DNA of 64,000 bases, taken from NCBI GenBank assembly GCA_025642075.2, contig JAODUO010000427.1, positions 241,001 to 305,000 of the forward strand. Reading direction: 5' to 3'. Positions within the stretch are counted from its first letter, which is position 1; each line of letters opens with the position of its first letter. The notes below the pieces were generated by a model that did no database searches, was not told the DNA's origin, and saw only the letters and a list, made by a program, of their open reading frames with translations. The DNA comes from Ridgeia piscesae. Lineage: Eukaryota > Annelida > Polychaeta > Sabellida > Siboglinidae. The position numbers and the translations under genes were made by a program. This document shows, in pieces, positions 40,861 through 51,143 of this stretch.

Positions 40861-41534
40861 CACAACCAAAGCAGTTCAGTGATTCAGCAGCAAACCATTC
40901 ACATAATAATATATGTTTGACACTGTTAGTTTTCCTTTACCAGATGGCAGTCTCCTCTAAGTGAGGGTCATGCTGGTATTGCGAACAGAACAAATACCAT
41001 TCAAAGTCTTATCCCTGTTTTTTCTGTTTTTCAATGGCTTATTTTACCTTCATCAGCTAGGCACCTAGATAAGGGTCTCAATAGGGGCTATTCTATACAC
41101 AATGTAGCAATCCTAGTAACAACACCCCTACTGATAAGGCTACACTGTATCTAAGATTTTTTGTTTTGTTCAAGGGACTGTATAGTAAGTTTCACAGGTT
41201 AAGCTATTTCAACAGCTAGTCTAGTCAGGGGTTTCATTATGGTAAAATAGACAAACTGTTATATATTTTCCATCTAGTTTGTACACTTTCTTAACAATGG
41301 TATCAATACAGTGGTAAGTACAATATATTAATAAAATTTTAATATTCTTTATATTTACCATCAGAAAATTTACAATGTGTTAATTTACCAACCAATCAAT
41401 CATGGCTCCAGTGGAAATGTTAAACTTATTATTTTTTCTTCAAAGATGACAATATACCGGCCTGTTTTGATGTTATGATTATAACAAATAATCACTAGAA
41501 ATTTAGAAAACACTAGTCAAGAGGTGAAAGCCCA
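40861..41534. other. non-coding AT-rich sequence
   Basis: Nothing recognised. Confidence 0.4.
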
Positions 41535-41703
41535 AAATAACAAGCCCATTATTCAAGCAAAATTTATGATTACACAACTAGCATGTTCTACTCACATGAA
41601 CCTTTCAACCATCTTCAGATGTGTGTAGAAATTGCTAGTTGGGTAATCATAAAGATTGCTTGAATAATATACTTTCAACATTTTCACAAATAACAAGCCC
41701 ATT
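41535..41703. repeat. fold-back segment flanked by 16-bp direct repeats
   Basis: AAATAACAAGCCCATT occurs at 41535-41550 and again at 41688-41703. Between them, ATTATTCAAGCAAAATTTAT (from about 41548) and GATTACACAACTAGC pair with GCTAGTTGGGTAATC and ATAAAGATTGCTTGAATAAT (about 41633-41669). This forms a hairpin of roughly 35-bp imperfect arms. The arrangement looks like an inserted fold-back element with a target duplication, or a duplication-inversion event. Confidence 0.55.
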
Positions 41704-44029
41704 GTGTAGGCAACAGAAGCCTAATATTTTATTAGTTCATTGGGCAAATTAAACAAAGTTCAGCAAATGATTTGTATGGCATAACAATAACAAAACATGT
41801 TTTAGAAGACAATAGTTCAATTTAGCAAACAACAGTAAAACCTTACATTGCATACTGAGCAGGGCTTTGCAGGGCCAAATTATTGCCAGTCAGACAGTCA
41901 CACATGTTTTGGTGGACACATGTATGTGAACTGTTAAGCCAGTTTACAATCTTTAAAATGTGTCTGATGACATAACATTTTCCTTGCCTCAATGCTCAAA
42001 ATATGACACCGTTTCCACTCACTTCTAAGGCATTTATATAACTGACAATATATATGGTTTTGGAAGACGTTTTTGCTCCTTCATTTTTTACCCATCCTCC
42101 ACCCGTCCACCCATATTTCTACCCGTCCACAACGGTTTTTACCCATCCAAATGATGGGTGGATGGGTCTCTGCATAAAGTTATGATACTGAGTAAAATAA
42201 TGAACAGTGAGCTTGTGGCATTTTACAAATATAATGTATAAACTTAGTGAAACTGAGACCAGTGTTGTTATATCTATATAATGTTGTCAACAAATGTTAA
42301 AGGTCCAAAATCAGGCCAGTTGTTATTATAAAATTATGAACAATTTAATATGTAGTATTATGTACCCATGTCTGGATTAAGTCAAGAGTATAAACTATAA
42401 TCATATCAACGGTTTCAGAAACTTAACAAAACGCAATATTTTTATTAGTTTTGAAAAAAGTAAATTTTGTGTTTCAACTACAGTTAAAAATAAAACTTGT
42501 AAATTATGCAGTGTATATTTTTTATGGATTTATAATCACAGAGAATGATACCAAAATCTGAAATATTTTTTTTAATGTTTTGTTTACCTAAACAAGGCAT
42601 ATTGTTACACATTCTGTGCTAGCTTCACAGTTCACATATGCTATGATGTTGCCTGGCTGGCTGAAAATGGATATATTGCGTTTTGATAAAAAGATGGATT
42701 GTGCTTATCACTTTGAGATAGCAAAGGTAGGTTTCTAAATAGCGCATTACAATCCTCAGGATTCTTCAAAGCGCTTTTCAGTTTACTCCCTGACAGACTT
42801 GTTCAATCGAACACTATCTGGATTTCTCTGGGAAGCATCTAGCCAGTAGCCACAGTGCTATTTAAATCATTTATGTGCAAAGAGTTGAAGATTATTTGTA
42901 TACAAATATCCACCACTGTGACACTGTCTATAGCCAAATATCCACCACTGTCTATAGCCAGGTATCATTCAAACAGTGGAGTGAACTGGAGCAATGTATT
43001 ATGAATAAAAATACTGAAGGTTTGACAAGGCAGCAGTCAAGAGTCCGAAGCTCTGTGGTACTACAGCAAATGCTCTTTTGTTTACATCATAATTTTTATA
43101 ATGGAGATAATAATGCAGATTGATAATTTCATATAAATCAAATGTTATCTTAACTGAACATAAAAACATGTCATCTTTGTTTGGCTGAAATTACATAAAT
43201 GGCATTTATCACGTTTTGCCTCGAAACCGGTCATACATTGTATTATGTCCTGCATATAGACATACCAAATTATTTTCATAGAACCTTTTCATGTGACCAT
43301 TATCACAAACATTTCAGTGCAATTGGACAAACAGCATGTTTAAAATAATTGTGTCTGCTGAAGGCCAAATATTCACAAACATATCTCACACATACTCATG
43401 TTTTCTCAAACAGTTAAAAGATAAGTTTAACAAATGTATGATAATGATCAATTTTGTGTGTATCATGAACGCCAATGAATGAATAAAAGTTACAACAGCA
43501 TAAGTTATAAAACGTGTGCACATTGTAAATGTGTGTTGAAGCCTTGATGGTGCTTGTGTTGCTGGTCGGACCATTGTAGGTTGAACGGTTTGTTCTCAAA
43601 TAAAAAATAAATAAATAAAAAATAAAATTACTTAATTAATTTGCAAACATCAGTGTTGGTGTTATTAACAAATGAACATTAGTTTATGGAATGGTATACA
43701 AAAATGCACGACAAACAGTATCTGACTTACTAAAAAAACGTTAATAATAGAACTGTGTTTATTTATGCTATTTTATTTAATAAGCATCACTGGAAGTGTC
43801 TTTAGAAAATCAAAGTATGTTTCGGTCATTGTGATGTTGATATTTTTCAAACTAAAACCAACACATTACAACAATTTCTTTGCACAAATTAAATTATCGA
43901 ATTAACATCATTAATAATAATAACATGCAAATCCAAATAATTTATAACTTGCTTGGAATCGTATATAACGCATAGCCATAGCTATGACTATGTTCCTGTA
44001 CTTCGTGATGTCAAGTGTTTCTATGACAT
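41704..44029. other. AT-rich non-coding region
   Basis: No gene, array or clear transposon end. About 42085-42165 has short ACCCRTCCA repeats and the small palindrome ACCCATC...GATGGGT. Confidence 0.4.
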
Positions 44030-44309
44030 GAACATCATGCAACGTTTGGGGAAACTGCACCATGTAACGGAGACTGGGTGATAAATCGACAACCGCTAAG
44101 AATCGATAAGAATACAATAGCAGCGGCTTGCAGAACACTGTTATGATGAAGCGTCAAGCGGGGGTCAAATCGCTCACTGCCGGCAGATAAGCGAAGTGCC
44201 TCGCTACAAAACAACATCTAAAATAAACGCTACCAAAGGTCTACCACCACTGCCATGCGCTGACCTACCCTGCCTACATTACGGTACTTACTCGACCCAC
44301 ACGTTGTCT

Positions 44310-44420
44310 TCTTGCTACATATCAAGCAGCGCCCGCAGTAGAAAAGTTGCGACAGGTCGTCTACGAACGCAATCTCAAATTTTGGCGGCCATATTTGTCA
44401 CACAGCTGAGTTAATACCCA
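44310..44420 (-). promoter_or_regulatory. weak candidate for a non-coding first exon/promoter
   Basis: Read on the minus strand, AAATATGGCCGCCAAAATTT (a loose YY1-like motif) is followed by a CpG-containing stretch and then a good splice-donor match, GAGTAAGTACC, at about 44285-44295. The wider block 44030-44420 is CpG-rich relative to its surroundings. No downstream coding exon could be assigned, so this is only a suggestion. Confidence 0.18.
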
Positions 44421-44447
44421 GAGTTCCATTCGGTATTCAAGGGACTT

Positions 44448-44467
44448 CCCCGAGTATCTACTCGGGG
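44448..44467. repeat. perfect 9-bp hairpin
   Basis: CCCCGAGTA and TACTCGGGG are exact reverse complements separated by TC. This may be part of an unrecognised element. Confidence 0.6.
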
Positions 44468-44889
44468 GCCGTCTAGAAACATGTCCGGCCCACTCCCCCA
44501 ATCACAGAAAATGTGAATGGTGGGGAGTGGAGGACAAATAACTGGTTGCCTGATTCAGACTAGAGTCACAAAGTTTAGAGGGTATAAGGATGGTTGTGTA
44601 AGACTTTCCTTCCCAGTCCTACCCTTTCACAAAGACATTTGTCATAATTCAAATAGGATTGATTTAGGAATTCACCACTTCTGTCGCTGGCTGCCCAGCC
44701 CAAGAGGTGACAGGTCAACGAACATGTCATCATTCTCAATATGCGTTATGGCTAATATCTACATTTAGGATTCAAAAAAATAGTTGCCCGGTTACTATAA
44801 ACTAGGGTCAAATCTCGTTGTGTTATTGTTGTTTTCTTGGCATCCCTATGTACCGTCAGGGGTGAGTTAATTTCACCATGATTTCAGTT

Positions 44890-45300
44890 TCCATTGTCTT
44901 TTTTCTTCCTTTCACTTTTCTTTCACTATGTTCTCTATCAGCAATCTCCATTTCTTTCTATCTGTTGCATAGGCTCTGTTTCTCCATTTTTCTCCAACTC
45001 TTCCTATAGGTCTCTTTTAGTGCAATCCCCATCGCAATTTCGGTCTTCCTCGCCTCCTTTCCCCGCTCCTAGCTGTCTGGGCATCTGCTCTCTTTGCCAG
45101 TTTTCCATCTCTCTTTCTTGCCACATGACCGGCCCGTGTCAACCTACTCATCGCCAGTTTATTGGTAAAACTTTCCTTCACTCCAACCTCCACTCTCAGT
45201 TCACCCATTCTTCTTTTGTCAACTCTCTTAACTCTCATTATTCTTCTTACCAAGTTGTTTTCGCAAACCTGGACGTTCTCTTGTTGTTTCTCTGTCCAAG
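44890..45300 (-). pseudogene. LINE reverse-transcriptase C-terminal remnant
   Basis: The minus strand encodes, from about 45300 down to 45017, a stretch resembling the C-terminal region of non-LTR retrotransposon reverse transcriptases. Recognisable pieces are CENNLVRRI, VDKRRMGELRVEVGVK, SRLTRAGHVARKRDG and GRPKLRW. Downstream the expected continuation (TKRDL, then WRNRAYATDRKKWR) is still visible to about 44890, but in other frames and after stops. The endonuclease and catalytic polymerase domains are absent, so this is a dead 5'-truncated copy. The frames on the opposite strand (44894-45448) are shadows. Confidence 0.8.
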
Positions 45301-46507
45301 AGTTTACTTGTTTGTCGGATGGCCCCTCCAATGCAAAATACTGGTTACGCCACTGGCTATAAAGTGTACATGTAGGCCTAATGCAATACACTTTGCTCCA
45401 ACTACGATGATGGTCTGCAAGTTCAGTGGTTTATACAATGTTATTTGAAACGTTATTCGGTAAAGAATTTAAGCGAACGAGCGTTAATTTGAACCAATTA
45501 ATTCATGACCACTTCAAACTAGCTAAGATGAAATTTAATTGTCATCAACAATTACCCCACATTCATAGTTCTCAAATAACATGTGTCCATCTTTCGAACT
45601 GCTCAAAGCAAAGAGCGAGATAACATTTATCCACGTTGGATAACAATATAATAAAATTGCCGGCTGAAACCAGATTTTGTAATCAATGGCCTAGATTCGT
45701 GGAAATAGTAAACACTTTAACGATTTGTAACATAGACAGATTTAATATGATGATTTGCAAAATTGTTAAAATTTAAAAGAAAATCACAAAATAGTTCGTC
45801 TGCATGTTGCGTGGTGATTTATTTCCACTTGGAGATGTTGATCAAGCCGGATATGTTCTGTTCGAAAGAGAGCATCAGGAGAAGCTGCCTTCGATAAAGG
45901 GTGCAATGGAGTTTCATTTAGACCACTGAAGTTTCCTGGAGAAAGTGTGGCTATATGCAAATATAGCATGCAAACAGTTTGATCAAGCCTTCCTGCAACT
46001 GCAAACGTCTGCATTGAGCTTGTAACATGCAGGTCCAAATGCAGCACGATCTCCAGCAACTGCAGTCTGCACAGCCAAAAGCAGACAGGGATAAGATGCG
46101 ATGGATGCACACGCACCCCCGCTGACGAATATAATTATAGATGTGTTCCTGCACCTTGATTACTGAAACATAACCAACATATACAACACCGATTATACCT
46201 GAAATGTGACGGATAACTATTTATTGTAATTACTGTTTGTCATTTTGTTGAATAATAAATTTAGAATTTTTGGGAAAATAAATCACCTTTCTATGTTAAA
46301 TAATAAATTTATTTGGAAACATGTCGAGTTGTTTGGATGCCTTGTGAGGTCATAAATTACTGTTGTAAATGATTTTCATAGAAGTAACAAAAATGTTACA
46401 TAAAACCACGTTTTCTCACATAAAAACAAAAAATCTGAAAACATGCCATAATCAGTAAGTAACGTAAAGAGCCTTAAAAGTGGTTGACAATACAACTGTT
46501 TGTAATA
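45301..46507. other. non-coding between two transposon remnants
   Basis: At about 45340-45357 the minus strand reads CCAGTGGCGTAACCAGTA, which resembles a DNA-transposon end sitting against the LINE remnant. The rest is AT-rich, and no gene was found. The 110-residue minus frame at 45784-46116 has no known domain. Confidence 0.4.
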
Positions 46508-46512
46508 ACATG

Positions 46513-48128
46513 CAGGGGCGTAGCTAGCCGTACGCACGTACGCACGTACGACAACCACAAAATGCCCACTTCAAACGGTGGCCAGAGGATGCTCAGATAT
46601 GTTCATAGCCTTTGGCATCGAAAACGTTCACTTGTAACAATTTGTCAACGTTTTGACAACATTGTACAGCTGTACTCAGTTTCCAGACCCCTGTGCACAG
46701 CCTGGAGGCTATCTTGGCAATGCTGCAGCCGGGTAAATACGAATTCACTAGAAACAATTTATCAATGTTTTCACGTCGATGGGTTAAGATTAAAAGATTA
46801 GAAGCTAAAACTGGGCATGAACAACAAAACCAAACTACAGTCGCTCTGTGAGACGAGATGGGCTAGACGTGCCAACGCACTGTACACATTCAGGTAGCGT
46901 CTGCTTTGGAATATCTGGATGCTTGAGGGAATTGCAAAGCATGGATTTACATGTTGTCAATCCAAAGGTTTGACTTCATCATCACGTTGGTAACGATTGA
47001 GCATCTATTCCAAAATATACTTCCTCTGACAACATTTCTATAATTATATGAAGGCTTTGTGGAGCTGGCAACGAAATTCGAAGTTCAAGCGAGCAAGCCG
47101 TGCTGGAAAACAAAGACACCGCGAAAATGTGTCAGTACAAGAAGAGGGCGATGTACCAACCATTCATGCATTAGTGGCTCAAGATCGTTACGTAGCTCAG
47201 TTGGCCTACATCACACCGAAACAACTGGTGCATATAACACCAGAAAGAATAGCCCAGCTGTATGTGCATCGACGACATGCCTGGAAATCTGAGTGAACTA
47301 CACAACGAAGTGGATCACTGGAAAGCAATATGAGAAATGGTGAATGTCGCAGAGAAACCAGACACATTCGACGATTCAAGAAATCAACCCCGACCCCCAG
47401 CATGTACACTGCTGTCATACTACTGATGGTGATGTCTGTATCGACAGCCACGGTAGATCGCAATGCTGCGTCTCAAGAATTATCTGCGCTCTACAATGAC
47501 AACGGAGCGCATGTCGGGACTGATCTTGATGCACGTCCACAAGGACAGAGTTGGATGTTGAATGCATCATTCATCAGTTCACTCATCAGAAAAACAGGCG
47601 CATAGCCCAATTATTATTTAGCTCGTAATGAAGGCGGGTGTAGTAACTGAACCGACGTTGAAGACAATATAGAACTCTTTAAAAATATCAGCTTTCATGC
47701 TTACTTGTTTAAACTCTTAGGTACAACACATGTACAATTTACAGGATTTATCTTGGCTTATTATTAAAAGGCTGTAACTATTGCAACTTTGCTTAATTAC
47801 TGTAAATAGTATATAGCTGATTTTAAAGCATACAATGAATGTGTTGCACATTCAAACATATGCTATGTATAATATGGTATATTAACCGTTCAAGTCCTCT
47901 GCCTTTTCAGCACGTTTCACGCAATAAAAATATTGTGTATTTTTATATTTACTCCTTAGCGTGTTCCATTTACCTATGATATATTGTGATTGAAAGCACT
48001 ATATGTCAACTGATTGGATCGTCACACATGCTACAGAACATTTTGGAGCACCAGACCCTGATGATACTATTTAGAATGACATCATTAATTAGTGCTTCCA
48101 CTTGCATTTATGCCTAGCTACGCCCCTG
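46513..48128 (+). mobile_element. hAT DNA transposon, internally deleted, 1,616 bp
   Basis: The element starts CAGGGGCGTAGCTAG (46513-46527) and ends with its exact reverse complement CTAGCTACGCCCCTG (48114-48128), a 15-bp perfect terminal inverted repeat. It is flanked on both sides by ACATG (46508-46512 and 48129-48133), a 5-bp target-site duplication. The interior carries C-terminal parts of an hAT transposase on the plus strand. Most hAT elements make 8-bp duplications and only some groups make 5 bp, so this feature is informative for classification. At 1.6 kb and with broken frames it cannot be autonomous. Confidence 0.88.
46832..47628 (+). pseudogene. degenerate hAT transposase, C-terminal part
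   Basis: Segments typical of hAT transposases related to ZMYM1-like/KRAB-A-type proteins can be read in order but in shifting frames. They are KLQSLCETRWARRANALYTF (46832-46891), the helical stretch FDFIITLVTIEHLFQNILPL (from 46969), a short piece FEVQASKP (about 47078-47101), and the C-terminal dimerisation region. The last of these appears as PVSTAT-like VMSVSTATVDR (about 47430), LRLKNYLRSTMTTERMSGL (about 47468-47524) and IIHQFTHQKNRRIAQLLFSS, ending at TAA 47626-47628. Several stops and frameshifts separate the pieces. The N-terminal zinc finger was not seen. The upstream 46556-46801 frame continues in phase with one stop but was not recognised. Confidence 0.8.
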
Positions 48129-48133
48129 ACATG

Positions 48134-50026
48134 TGTCATTAAACTCGTGTTAATCACAATTCTAAAACGGGCGCGTAACATTATTACGTGATGTTGTACC
48201 ATGGGAAACAAGTTGCGTTCAAGAACTTTTCATTGTTACGTTACGCCCTGACGTAAATGGCAACATATTTCACGTCGTATTGCGACCGTAAATCATAACA
48301 CTGACTGTGCAGAGACATTGTTCTAAAATATGAACCTGAACCAGATGTTCTATATCATAGGCTATATAGGAATATCAACAAGGCTAATCATGACCATTTA
48401 AATTATTAAATTATTGCAAATTTACATAAAACAAATTTTTTTTACAGAAAACTTTTTAATAGCGTTAATGACGCATCCGGTACGTCACAATTGTATTAGT
48501 TCATAAACAAAATTATGCACATGACGTCCGCCAAGCTTTGTTTTGCCAGGAGTCTTGGTGACGGTTATTAGCTGTTATTAGTGTGAATTCCATAACTGAT
48601 GCGGCTTGACAGCTCCTAGATCAAAATTACTGCATATATTTGTTACTATAGCAACGTTTCATGTTTTTGTCACAAAGAAAAGTCTTCCTACACCAGAATT
48701 TCAACAAAATATATCACTAAAAGCATATGTTCTACACAAAGCTGTCATCGCCCGACGACATTCTTGCTGCACAATATATAGTTGTGTATATGTTCCGCAT
48801 CCAGGGGGTGTTGCGCTCACGTTTATATATGAGGATGTGCATTAGGAGCTTTTGTGATGACGGTTTTTGGCGGGCCTCAACGGGGCTGCTGTTGGGTTTT
48901 TTGGTTAGTTTCACAGGCGAAATCCTAGACCCGTCCTGGGGACGTAGAGGAGAGTTATCCTTTTCACACACGCCTGCCTACGTCGCTACTTGCCGTGACA
49001 AGGGATAGGGCTAACTAAGTCAGCCAATAACGAGCTATAGTGGAGACCGGGGCACCATGCACGGGTTTCTTTGTCAAACCTTTCCAGACGCCAAAAATAA
49101 AAACATAAATTATATTGTACGTTAAAGGCCAGATTAATATTTGCATTTGATTGACACATCACTTCCACAAGCTGTAAAGAATAGTTAAAATGTAATGTTT
49201 TCGTAAAAATGCCTCATATGTTTTCCACAAAAAATGGGATGTCGTACTTATTTATCAGAGGGACACTTAGCACATGCATAAAATTAAGATAGAGTGGACA
49301 GCAACAGTTTTATATGCGAACTGAATAGGTTGTATTTGTTGTTGTATGCTTTAGCATTTGGTTCTGCTTGACACACTTATACGTTGCTAGTAGAACACCG
49401 GAATAGAATACTGTTTTAATTGAGTTCGATTACGAGACAACATTATTAAGGGAACAGAAACCCGCCCATCTTCTTTGTGTCCGCGTACACTATTCCGTCT
49501 GGATCCGTCCACGGGCAGTGACACACCACGTACACAGGCTGACGCGCAACAAATCATTTAACACTCGTCTTGCTACTTTTCAGAAAGCTTATTTCAAATT
49601 CGTTGACAAATATGTTTAACAGTCATGTACACATAATGGCCGGTGGATAACAGTTACAGATGCAAAATTAACTACAATCATTGAGAGCAAGAATGGATAC
49701 TTCTTGTCGCTGTCTTCTAACAATATGTTTTCAAATATACTGTTAGAGAGGAGCTGAGGCACTCCCGCCCGTGGAACCAAACGCGCACAGATCTCGCTCA
49801 ATCTCGGACGTATCGTCGTTTAGCATGGTATCTGTTTTTGTTTTGTTTTTACACCATCCGTGTGAGGACGCTGTGTGTTTAAGAACCAAAACTCGGATGG
49901 ATTAGCTCTGCTATAACGGATGTCTGCATCAGAATACGACTCGGGGCCGAATTTTATTTGTTTAGCCGCTACATTTCTTGGTATCCTTCAACGTTGATTT
50001 TATTTCTGCAAGTGTTCAATGAGATG
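48134..50026. other. non-coding region
   Basis: Mixed composition with a few CpG-containing patches (about 48500-49020 and 49440-49950). The 93-residue plus frame (48727-49008) and the 79-residue minus frame (48732-48971) overlap, and neither is recognised. No convincing exon. Confidence 0.35.
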
Positions 50027-50438
50027 CACTGTTGGCATAATTACTTTTATTTTGTACTTAAGTAAAAGTACTATAGTTACCCACCTCAAAATTGGTTAAA
50101 CAAAAGTAAAAGTACAATGTAAAAATCCACTTGAGAAAGAAAAAGATAATTTCAAAAGTAATTCGAATAATAAGAATAACAGTGCAATTCAACGTTTCAT
50201 TTCAATATCACAGCAGGCACACAAAACGCGAGAATAGAATACCTACTTTATACTACACGAAACTCGCGAATAAAACGAGATTTTCGAAGTAAAAAGTATT
50301 GTTACTTTAGATAAAACTATTTGTTTGCAAGAAAACATACTTTATTAAAATTGTACATCATTACATGCTGATTTCTTCACATAACTACGTTTAAAGAACT
50401 GTAAAGAAGTATTTGTACTTCGTTATTTGCCAACGCTG
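50027..50438. mobile_element. possible MITE with CACTGTTGGCA-type ends
   Basis: The left end CACTGTTGGCATAATTACTT and the reverse complement of the right end, CAGCGTTGGCAAATAACGAA, match imperfectly. Both ends are followed inward by AAGTAC-rich sequence (GTACTTAAGTAAAAGTACT; AAGTATTTGTACTT). This resembles hAT-type non-autonomous elements. No target duplication was identified. Confidence 0.45.
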
Positions 50439-50529
50439 GCAAGTGGCTTCTACGTCAAAACGTGGTCGACCATGTATCAGTTGAGATAATGGAATGTCAT
50501 GTAACACGTATATCGCATGACATTCTGAC

Positions 50530-50662
50530 ACGAAATGAAGAAGGGGAGAAGGAAGGAAAGAGGAGGGAAGGAAGAAGTGGGAATGAATAGATATATTTAT
50601 GAGGGAATGGGGATGGAAGGAGGATGTAAGGAGAAGGGAGAGATGAGGGAAGAAGGTGAGAA
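50530..50662 (+). repeat. purine-rich (GA) tract
   Basis: GAAGGGGAGAAGGAAGGAAA-type sequence with almost no pyrimidines on the plus strand, interrupted by AATAGATATATTTATGAGGG. Confidence 0.8.
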
Positions 50663-50764
50663 GACAAGTAGGGTACTATTGCAGATATTTGGCAAGTAAT
50701 AGTCATTACAAAGCATATGACAAGCAAAGCCTAATTACCCCGTCGGCTGTTTTGCCTCTTCTAG

Positions 50765-50883
50765 AGTTGGGGCCCAAAGCCAGAACGTTCGAAGCGTTCG
50801 GCAACATCCTCCAAGATTCTCACCTCCAACCGATGCAAGCGGACGTTGCTAATAAGCAACGATACAAAGATGTTACTAATTAA
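50765..50883 (+). CDS. candidate terminal exon of an unidentified gene
   Basis: A good splice acceptor (TGTTTTGCCTCTTCTAG, ending 50764) precedes 38 codons with amino-acid-like composition and G/C-rich third positions, ending TAA at 50881-50883. The peptide contains LGPKARTFEAFGNIL and LQPMQADVANKQRYKDVTN. The GPKA..F.AF..iL pattern vaguely recalls the end of a CARD/death-fold domain, but this is a weak impression. The frame is also open upstream to 50656, so the splice site is a choice and not proven. On the opposite strand a hydrophobic frame (50761-51084) overlaps it. No partner exons were found to the left. Confidence 0.3.
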
Positions 50884-50973
50884 TGTGAATCCGAGAAAAA
50901 TCCCAAACTGAGCAATCAGAAGAAGAAAGTATCGCAACGTAACGAAGCACGTTGGTACTGCGAGCGATTCATG

Positions 50974-50974
50974 A

Positions 50975-51040
<66 letters not shown>
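50974..51040. repeat. (AT)n run at the outer edge of the palindrome
   Basis: A pure AT run of about 67 bases. The left palindrome arm begins at the very next base. Confidence 0.97.
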
Positions 51041-51044
<4 letters not shown>

Positions 51045-51143
51045 GGCGTCTTGTTCTATCGCGTCGAGGCAAAATGTGGATCACTGCCGTGTCCTAATTA
51101 CAAAGACGGTTGGGACATCACCTGTGTTGTGTGCAGCAAGTAA
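51041..51143 (+). pseudogene. orphan duplicate of the C4-like gene's last 103 coding bases
   Basis: It encodes NGVLFYRVEAKCGSLPCPNY and the rest of the 33-residue C-terminus of the gene at 58070-61730, through CVVCSK and TAA. It is the mirror image of 58070-58172. There is no upstream exon sequence, because the (AT)n run sits directly in front. It is a truncated fragment created by the palindrome and not a functional gene. Confidence 0.93.

Noticed and set aside
47180..47210. GTAGCTCAGTTGGCCTAC, resembling a tRNA A box
   Set aside because: It lies inside the degenerate hAT transposase, and no matching B box or cloverleaf follows.
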